From: Chloroflexota bacterium
Lineage (GTDB): Bacteria > Chloroflexota > Limnocylindria > Limnocylindrales > CSP1-4
Direction: 5' to 3'
DNA: 40,210 bases
Assembly (NCBI GenBank): GCA_016191425.1
Contig: JACPOR010000027.1
Location: forward strand, 1 to 40,210
The position numbers and the translations under genes are program-made. Below are positions 15,565 to 22,300 of the stretch, one piece after another. How positions within the stretch are numbered: position 1 is the stretch's first letter; the number at the start of each line of letters is the position of its first letter. The notes beneath the pieces were generated by a model. It was given only the letters and a program-made list of their open reading frames with translations. It was not told the origin of the DNA and made no database searches.

Positions 15565-17541
15565 ATGACGTCTCCAGCGAAGCCGCGCCCGCCGTTTCCG
15601 GGAATCCCCGCCATTGTCGACGGCTCCGAGGCCGTCGCCCACGTCGAGAGCCGACTCGCCGAAGTCGCCTGCGTGTACCCGATCACCCCATCCACCACGA
15701 TGGCGGCCGTGTACCAGGTGGCCGTCGCTGACGGTCGGACCGACCTGTGGGGCACGCCGCTGCGCTTCATCGAACCGGAATCCGAGCATTCATCCGCCTC
15801 GGCCGCAGAAGGAGCCGCCCTCGCGGGCGCCCGCGTGACCAACTTCACGGCCGGGCAGGGCCTGGTCCTCATGAAGGAAGTCCTCTACGTGATCAGCGGT
15901 AAGCGCCTGCCGGTCGTGTTCCACGTGGGTGCGCGCGCGCTGACGAGCCAGGCCCTGAACATCCACGCTGGCCACGACGACATGATGGCCGTGGCCGATT
16001 GCGGCTGGGGCATGCTCTTCGCCCGGAACGCCCAGGAGGCCGCCGACCTGGCGGCCATCGCCCGACGTGCCGCCGAGGCCTCGGAGACGCCGTTCATGGT
16101 GGCCCAGGATGGGTTCCTCACGACTCACACCCTCGAGAACGCGCTGCTTCCCGAGGACGAGCTGCTCAGGGAATTCGTGGGCGACCCGCGAGATCACATT
16201 CGCGACCTGTTCGATCCCGCCGAGGCGCTGATGACCGGCGTGGTGCAGAACCAGGACAGCTACATGAAGGGTCGCATCGGGCAGCGCGCCTACACCGACC
16301 GCCTGCCGGCGATCCTCGCCGAGGCCTATGCCGAGTGGGAACGCCTGACCGGTCGTCAGTACGGCCCGGTCGACGCCTACCGGACCGAAGATGCGCGCGA
16401 GGTCATCGTGTCGATGGGCACGATGGCCGACACGTCGATCGCCGTCGTGGACCATCTTCGGGCGCAGGGTCGACCCGTCGGCTGCGTCGCGGTGACCCAA
16501 TTCCGGCCCTTCCCGTCCGAGGAGCTCGTGGCCGTCCTCCACGGCGCGCGCGCCGTCGGCGTCATCGAGCGCACCGACGACCCGCTGGCCGCCGCCAACC
16601 CGCTGACCCGCGAGGTCCAGTCCGCGCTCTACGGCATGGCCGCCGAGGGTGGCCTGGTGCCACGGGTCCTCTCCATCTCCGCCGGACTCGGCTCGCGCGA
16701 CGTCGCCGCCGGCGATCTGGTCGCGATCTTCGACCGCCTGTCCGAGCATCGCGAGCCGCGGGATCGACACGTCGTGGTCGGGATCCGCCACCCCCTGGCG
16801 CTCACCACGGTCCCGGTTGATCTGCGTCCCGAAGGCGCCTACAGCCTCCGCGGCCACTCGATCGGCGGGTTCGGCAGCGTGACAACCAACAAGCTCGTGG
16901 CGACGCTCGCCGGCGAGCTGTTCGGCAAGCAGGTCCAGGCATACCCGCGCTACGGGTCCGAGAAGAAGGGTCTCCCGACGACCTACTACCTGACCATCGC
17001 CGACGCCCCGATCCGTCTCCACGCGGAGCTGGATCGAGTCGAGTTCGTTCCGCTCCACGACGTTTCCGCCTTCAGCCTCGGGGATCCCCTGGCCGGCCTG
17101 GCTGACGGCGGTGACGTGTTCATTCAGTCGCCCCTGGCAGACCCCGGGGCCATCTGGGAATCCATCCCCGCGTCATTCCGCGCCGAGATCCTGGCCCGCA
17201 ACGTTCGGGTGACGGCCCTCGATACCGTGTCACTCGCGCGCAGGCACGCGCCGCGCGCGGAGCTGGAGGTCCGGATGCAGGGCGTCGCCCTGGTTGGGGT
17301 CTTCCTGCGCGTGTCGCCATTTGCGGAGCGCGCTGGCCTCGGCCGCGACGCACTACTTGAGGCCGTCCGCGAGCGCCTCGGGCGCTTCTTCGGCAAGCGC
17401 GGTGGGGCCGTGGTGGACGCCAACCTCGAGGTCATCGGCGAGGCGTACGACGGCCTCATCGATGTCACTGCGGTCATCGGTGCCGGGCGTCCCATCGAAC
17501 GTTCCCGTACCGAGCCTGTTCTGGAGGAAGCAACGCGATGA
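15565..17541 (+). CDS. Pyruvate:ferredoxin oxidoreductase, alpha-gamma fusion
   Basis: A 658-residue protein covering the first three PFOR domains. The alpha domain has VYPITPSTTMAAVYQVA, NFTAGQGLVLMKEVLYVISG and PVVFHVGARALTSQALNIHA, followed by the transketolase-C-like domain (VIVSMGTMADTSIAVVDHLR). The gamma (2-oxoacid oxidoreductase catalytic) domain starts near residue 430 with SIGGFGSVTTNKLVATLAGE. The complex oxidises pyruvate with CoA to acetyl-CoA and CO2 and reduces ferredoxin; the TPP domain is in 17800-19149. ATG 15565 is chosen because homology begins soon after it, with only AGGGA close upstream; a frame reaching 15406 is open. It overlaps the next small gene by ATGA. Another 2-oxoacid substrate is possible, but the alpha motifs are closest to pyruvate enzymes. 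Confidence 0.87.
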   Translation: MTSPAKPRPPFPGIPAIVDGSEAVAHVESRLAEVACVYPITPSTTMAAVYQVAVADGRTDLWGTPLRFIEPESEHSSASAAEGAALAGARVTNFTAGQGLVLMKEVLYVISGKRLPVVFHVGARALTSQALNIHAGHDDMMAVADCGWGMLFARNAQEAADLAAIARRAAEASETPFMVAQDGFLTTHTLENALLPEDELLREFVGDPRDHIRDLFDPAEALMTGVVQNQDSYMKGRIGQRAYTDRLPAILAEAYAEWERLTGRQYGPVDAYRTEDAREVIVSMGTMADTSIAVVDHLRAQGRPVGCVAVTQFRPFPSEELVAVLHGARAVGVIERTDDPLAAANPLTREVQSALYGMAAEGGLVPRVLSISAGLGSRDVAAGDLVAIFDRLSEHREPRDRHVVVGIRHPLALTTVPVDLRPEGAYSLRGHSIGGFGSVTTNKLVATLAGELFGKQVQAYPRYGSEKKGLPTTYYLTIADAPIRLHAELDRVEFVPLHDVSAFSLGDPLAGLADGGDVFIQSPLADPGAIWESIPASFRAEILARNVRVTALDTVSLARRHAPRAELEVRMQGVALVGVFLRVSPFAERAGLGRDALLEAVRERLGRFFGKRGGAVVDANLEVIGEAYDGLIDVTAVIGAGRPIERSRTEPVLEEATR

Positions 17542-17843
17542 CCTCGTCGCCGGCCGCAGTCACCCCCACTGTCGCCGATTCCATCGTGCTCGAACCGATC
17601 GTCAATCGCGGCGACGGGCTCCCGGCGTTCGCGCCGCCGCTCCTCGCCATCGACGCGTACGTCGAGGAGCGCGTGAAGGACGTGGTCATCTGGGCGTCCG
17701 ATCCTCTCGTCATCGAGGCGGCCCTCCGCGCGACCGCGCTGGCACGCGGGCGCGGCTGGCCCGGCTATCCCGAGATCACTCAGGATCAGTCAGTCATCGT
17801 TGGCCGCGTCCACCGTGGCGACCGGCGAGGCGCGCGGCGCTGA
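17538..17843 (+). CDS. Small protein between PFOR parts, possible linker-domain gene
   Basis: A 101-residue protein I do not recognise as a family. LEPIVNRGDGLPAFAPP recalls the start of the EKR linker domain that joins the gamma and ferredoxin domains in one-chain PFOR. The middle, AYVEERVKDVVIWASDPLVI, is a plausible folded helix-strand segment. The last 15 residues are basic and overlap the next gene in another frame. It starts as ATGA on the preceding stop. Either it is a separate small subunit, or a frameshift has split a longer chain: the next frame is +1 relative to it and overlaps by 44 bases. I favour a separate coupled gene because no homology is lost at the junction that I can see. 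Confidence 0.6.
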   Translation: MTSSPAAVTPTVADSIVLEPIVNRGDGLPAFAPPLLAIDAYVEERVKDVVIWASDPLVIEAALRATALARGRGWPGYPEITQDQSVIVGRVHRGDRRGARR

Positions 17844-19149
17844 CCCGGCTGTGGCCGCGTCCGTGGGCGTGTCAGTGGCCGCGACTGCCCGCAGCCACTT
17901 TGTCGACACCCAGAAGTATGGCGAGGTCCCGGCGCGCAAGGGGCATGCCCGGGGTCAGTTCGGGATCTTCGTCGACCCTGTCCATTGCAAGGGCTGCGCC
18001 GAGTGCGTCGAGGTCTGTGCCGCCCTGGGTCACGACGCGCTGATCATGATCGACAAGGTGACCGAGGAGCCGGCGACCGGCGAGTCCACCCTGGACCGCT
18101 ACGACCGCGATATGCGCTTCTTCCGGTCCCTTCCCCCGACGCCTCCGGCATACCGCAACGACAAGGCGCTTGCCGACCTCATGCTCGGCGAGCACGCAAT
18201 GGGGTATGTCGGCGGAGCGGGCTCCTGCGCCGGGTGCGGCGAGGCCACCGCGATCCGGATGCTGGTGGCCGCAACGCGTCAACTCCACGGCCCCGAATCG
18301 ATGGGGATCGTGGCCGCAACCGGCTGCAACACGGTCTACGGCAGCACCTACCCGTTCAATCCGTATCGGGTGCCGTGGACGAATTCGCTGTTCGAGAATG
18401 CCCCAGCGGTCGCACTCGGCGTGCGGGCTCGCTGGGATGCATCGGGCCACCCGGAGCGGCGACTGTGGGTCCTCGGTGGCGACGGCGCCATGTACGACAT
18501 CGGGTTCCAGAGCCTGTCCCGGATGGTGGCATCCGGTTCGGACATCAAGGTTCTGGTCCTCGACACGCAGGTCTATTCGAACACCGGGGGTCAGGCTTCG
18601 ACGGCCTCGTTCGGAGGCCAGGTCACCAAGCTGTCGGCCTTCGGCAAGGCCCTCCACGGACGACCGGAGCGACGCAAGGAGCTTGCCCGGATCCTGATGG
18701 CCCACGGGGAGGTATACGTCGCGCAGACGTCACCGGCCCACATCAACCACTTCTACCGGTCGATCATCGAGGCCAACGAGTATCCGGGGCCGGCGGTCAT
18801 CGTGGCCTACACGCCCTGCCAGCCGGAGCACGGGATCGGTGACGATGCCTCGACGCGCCAGGCCAAGCTCGCCGTGGACTCGCGGGCCTTCCCGCTCTTC
18901 ACCTACGACCCCCGTCGCGGCGAGTCGATGGCCGAGCGGCTCTCGCTGCAGGGCAATCCGGCGATCAGGGACGATTGGTCCAGGTCGCCGGACGGGTCAG
19001 CCGTCGACTTCCTGGCGTTTGCCCGGACCGAGGGACGATTCCGCCAGCACTTCCCGGCCGACGGGTCCGTCACGCCGGAAATCCAGGCCACGCAGGATGA
19101 CCGCCTCGCCTACTGGCACTCACTCCAGGAGCTCGCCGGGATCCGGTAG
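17800..19149 (+). CDS. Pyruvate:ferredoxin oxidoreductase beta part, TPP-binding
   Basis: A protein of up to 449 residues with one ferredoxin-like 4Fe-4S site (CKGCAECVEVC near residue 68) followed by the TPP domain: GSCAGCGEATAIR and ATGCNTVYGS for the proximal cluster, and the TPP/Mg motif GGDGAMYDIGFQSLSRMV to TQVYSNTGGQAS. One-chain PFORs have two ferredoxin clusters in this region; only one CxxCxxCxxxC is visible. The start is uncertain: TTG 17800, GTG 17815 or later GTGs near 17850-17870 would all serve, and the first 40 residues are Ala/Val-rich. It acts with the two preceding products. Its stop TAG is followed by a convergent gap. Confidence 0.87.
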   Translation: MAASTVATGEARGADPAVAASVGVSVAATARSHFVDTQKYGEVPARKGHARGQFGIFVDPVHCKGCAECVEVCAALGHDALIMIDKVTEEPATGESTLDRYDRDMRFFRSLPPTPPAYRNDKALADLMLGEHAMGYVGGAGSCAGCGEATAIRMLVAATRQLHGPESMGIVAATGCNTVYGSTYPFNPYRVPWTNSLFENAPAVALGVRARWDASGHPERRLWVLGGDGAMYDIGFQSLSRMVASGSDIKVLVLDTQVYSNTGGQASTASFGGQVTKLSAFGKALHGRPERRKELARILMAHGEVYVAQTSPAHINHFYRSIIEANEYPGPAVIVAYTPCQPEHGIGDDASTRQAKLAVDSRAFPLFTYDPRRGESMAERLSLQGNPAIRDDWSRSPDGSAVDFLAFARTEGRFRQHFPADGSVTPEIQATQDDRLAYWHSLQELAGIR

Positions 19150-19234
19150 GGAGGGCCGGGTACCTCCTGGCGCCCGCAGTTGGCCACAACTCGGATCGTC
19201 CGCCCTGCGTTCCGATGACCGCATTCGGGTGTTC

Positions 19235-19291
19235 ATGACGCCGTTCCGCCGGCGATGCCCCTCCGCCGGCGATGCCCATCGGCGTCATACG
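19235..19291. repeat. REP-like inverted pair in a convergent gap
   Basis: ATGACGCCG (19235-19243) faces its reverse complement CGGCGTCAT (19280-19288); between them CCGCCGGCGATGCCC(C/A)T occurs twice with a 17-base period. The right arm with its flank (GCATCGG-CGTCAT-CGAA type) matches elements at 28989, 29071 and 32664, so it belongs to a dispersed family. Confidence 0.6.
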
Positions 19292-19328
19292 AATGCTCCG
19301 TGCTGCTCAGGCATCCCAGGAATCGAAC

Positions 19329-19357
19329 GGCCGCCGGGGCTAATGCCGCCGGCGGCC
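19329..19357. terminator. GC hairpin between convergent genes
   Basis: GGCCGCCGG (19329-19337) pairs with CCGGCGGCC (19349-19357) over an 11-nt loop. It lies 22 nt past the stop of the secreted-protein gene on the minus strand and 180 nt past the PFOR stop. Neither strand has a U run, so it resembles the hairpin at 2382-2410. Confidence 0.5.
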
Positions 19358-19379
19358 GATGAGCAAGCGCGAGGCGGAT

Positions 19380-22300
19380 CTACTTGACCTTGAAGTTGGC
19401 GTAGTAGGTCATGCCGTCGGCGAGCCGCAGCTGGAACTGGTAGCAGGATCCGGCATATGTCTTGGCGGTCTTCCAGACGTATGTGTATTGGCCACTGGTG
19501 GAGTCGTATTGCAGGCCACTCGTCGTGGCTGTCGACAGCGTTTCGATCGTGTCCACCGGAGCGGTCACGTCGCAGGCTACCTTGAGGATGCCCGGCGACA
19601 CCGGAGTCCCGCCTGCGAGAATGCTGAGCCCGCGGTTTCCGCCCAGCGAGAACTTGACCGGCACGGCGCTGCCGGCATTGACGAGGTTGAGCGTCGGCAG
19701 GTTGTCCACCGGCTGGAAGAACCCGGTGAACGGCCAGATCACCTTGTACGTGGTGGAGGCCGCGTTCGTGTTGCCGGCATTGTCTGTGGCCGTGCAGGTC
19801 ACCGACTTGGTGCCGATCGTGCTCGTGTCGAGCGTTCCGCAGCTCACTGAGGCGAGACCGGAACCCCCATCGGAGGCGCCGGCGCTGACCGTGGCGGTTC
19901 CGCCGATGATGACCGGGTTGGGGCTCACCACGGGGTTCAGCGCTGGCTTCGTATTGTCGATCGAGACTGCCCCGGGACCGGCCGAGCTGCTGCCGTAGAT
20001 GGGGTCGGTGAGGGTGATCGTGGTGGGCGACGACGGGGATCCGGTCCATGGGTCGAGCGTGATCGTCCCGTTGTAGTAGGCGGAGACCGCGTAGTTCCCG
20101 TCCAGCGCGAACGGGAGCGTCCCGAGCGATGCCCTCCCACCCAGCCCCGTCGAGGCCTGTCGCGTGAACCCGGGGTGCGTGGCGTCGCCGATGACGAAGA
20201 TGACGGTTCGAAGGCTGAGGGCGTTGCCGCCCGAGTCCTTGAGCGTTGCGAATATGCCGCTGTCAGTGCCAGCTCGCTTCGGGCCGGCGGGAGTCTGGAG
20301 GACGAGGCTGGTGCCAAGCCCGGTGACCGTCACGTTCGTGGATGCACTGGCGGGCCCTGTCCCCGCGTCGCCACCGTACGTGGCGGCCACCTGCTCGAGG
20401 CCGGGCGTCACGAGGAGCGGGAGCGTGGCCGATGCCAGACCGCTCGAGTTCGTGATGCCCGTCTGGATCGAGGAGCCGATCCGGAAGAGGACGGTCCGGC
20501 CCTCCAGCGGCGAGGTACCGCTGGTGAGCGTCGCCGAGACAGCGAGGTTGCCCCCGTACGTCCCGCTCGAGGCCGCCGAGATCGCGAGGCTGGAGGCCGC
20601 GCGGGTCGGGGACGGCGCGGCGGCAAGCCCGTAGTAGGCGGCCGCATTGTCGTCGATCCCAACGAGCGCAGCGCCGTTGGCCGCCTGGACGATGAATCGC
20701 AGGTTGCTCGTGTCGGCACCGGAAGGGATGGTGAGCTGGCCGGTCCAGACCGTCGGGTCGGTTCCGGACCGGCTGAGGTCGACTGGAAGCCAGCAACTTA
20801 CGGCGATGCCCGAGGCTGGGCACGCCGCATTCCCGAAGGTGTACGTCACCCACACCGCCTTCACGTTGTCGGCCCCCGTGGCGTCCTTACCGAGGACGTT
20901 CGCGGAGAACGTGACGACGCCGCTGGCGAGGCTCGCGGTGACGTTCGAGATGGTCGGTGTAGTGGCGGCGCCGGCCGCCGTGTTCGTGCTGTCAGCGTAG
21001 AAGAGGCGAAGGTCGAGGCTGGAGTAGAGCCGACGGGTAGCCGTCGAGTCACCGGCATTGGCGACGCGATGCTGAGCGGGCGTCACGACGAGGTTCGTCG
21101 AGCCGCCACTGAGGTCGCCGAAGTAGCTGGTCGTCCACATCCGGGCCGGGAAGAACGTGGTCGAGGTGAAGGGGGTCTGGGTGCCGCCGAACTCCGTGCC
21201 CGGAGCGCCGATCAGCGGGATGACGCCCGCGCTTTCCGTGAAGGCGCCGCCGCGGAACCCGACGCCGCGGAGGACCTTGCCGGTCAGCCCGACGTTCTTG
21301 ACGAAGCGGGGGAGCACCGGCTCACCCGGGTTCGAGGCGATGTCCGCGACGCCGCCAGGGCCCGAGTAGTAGCTCGCGTTGGGGCTGAGATCGGTCGTGG
21401 TCCGGTGAGTGGCGCCCGACGTGTCAATGGTCACGTCAGCGGAGGCGACGCCGAGGGTGTTGTTCGTTGCGGGGACCAGGGGCGACCCCGACCCGGACGT
21501 CGTGTCGCGGGTACCTGGCATGTTGATCGAGAACATCGGGAGCCCGAAGAGGGCCGCGGTCAGCAGCGCCTTCTCGTGCATCCCCTTGATGTCCGGCGTC
21601 GCGGCGAGGTATGCGAGCTTCGACTGGACGAGCGCGGAACCGACACTGACAGGGCCGGTCCCGACTCGAAGCTGATGAGCGAACTCGGCGTAGATCCGTT
21701 CGCTGTACTGGATCAGTTCGTCGTCACCGTACTGGTAGCCGGTGCCGGCGACGAGGGTCGCACCCTTCTGGGCGAACGCCTGCGCCCAGTCGAGCGTCTG
21801 GGTGACGCCGTTGATGCCGTCGCCGTCCACGACGTTGTAGCCGGCGTGGCAGCCGGTGCTCCACACGAGGGTGTTCAACATGTTGACAGTCGGGGAAGCA
21901 AGCTCGGTTGCGTTGATGGACGTGCTGAAGTCCGCCGCGAGCAGGGAGTTCGCGTCGAAATGCGCGGCCAGGTACACCAGGTCGTAGCGCGACGGGCCCA
22001 GGAGCTTGGACCGGAGCTGGGCAGCCGTCCACGCGTTGTTGATGAAGGCATCCGTCGTGGGGCCCGTCGTGGCACCCGTCGTCGTGACGCCTGTGCCCAG
22101 GTAGAGCTGCTTCTTCACCTCGGCCGCGGAGTCGGCGATGAAGTCGTAGCCGGTCACGAGCGAGCGGCTCGGCGTGGGGGCCACGCCGCCAGGGCCGAGG
22201 CCGAGGTAGGCGTCGATCATGCCGGACGCCTCGGCCGCGCTCTCGACGAGGCGGCCGACGGCCAGGTCGGGGACCGGGAACCGCGTGCCGCCCAGCGAGA

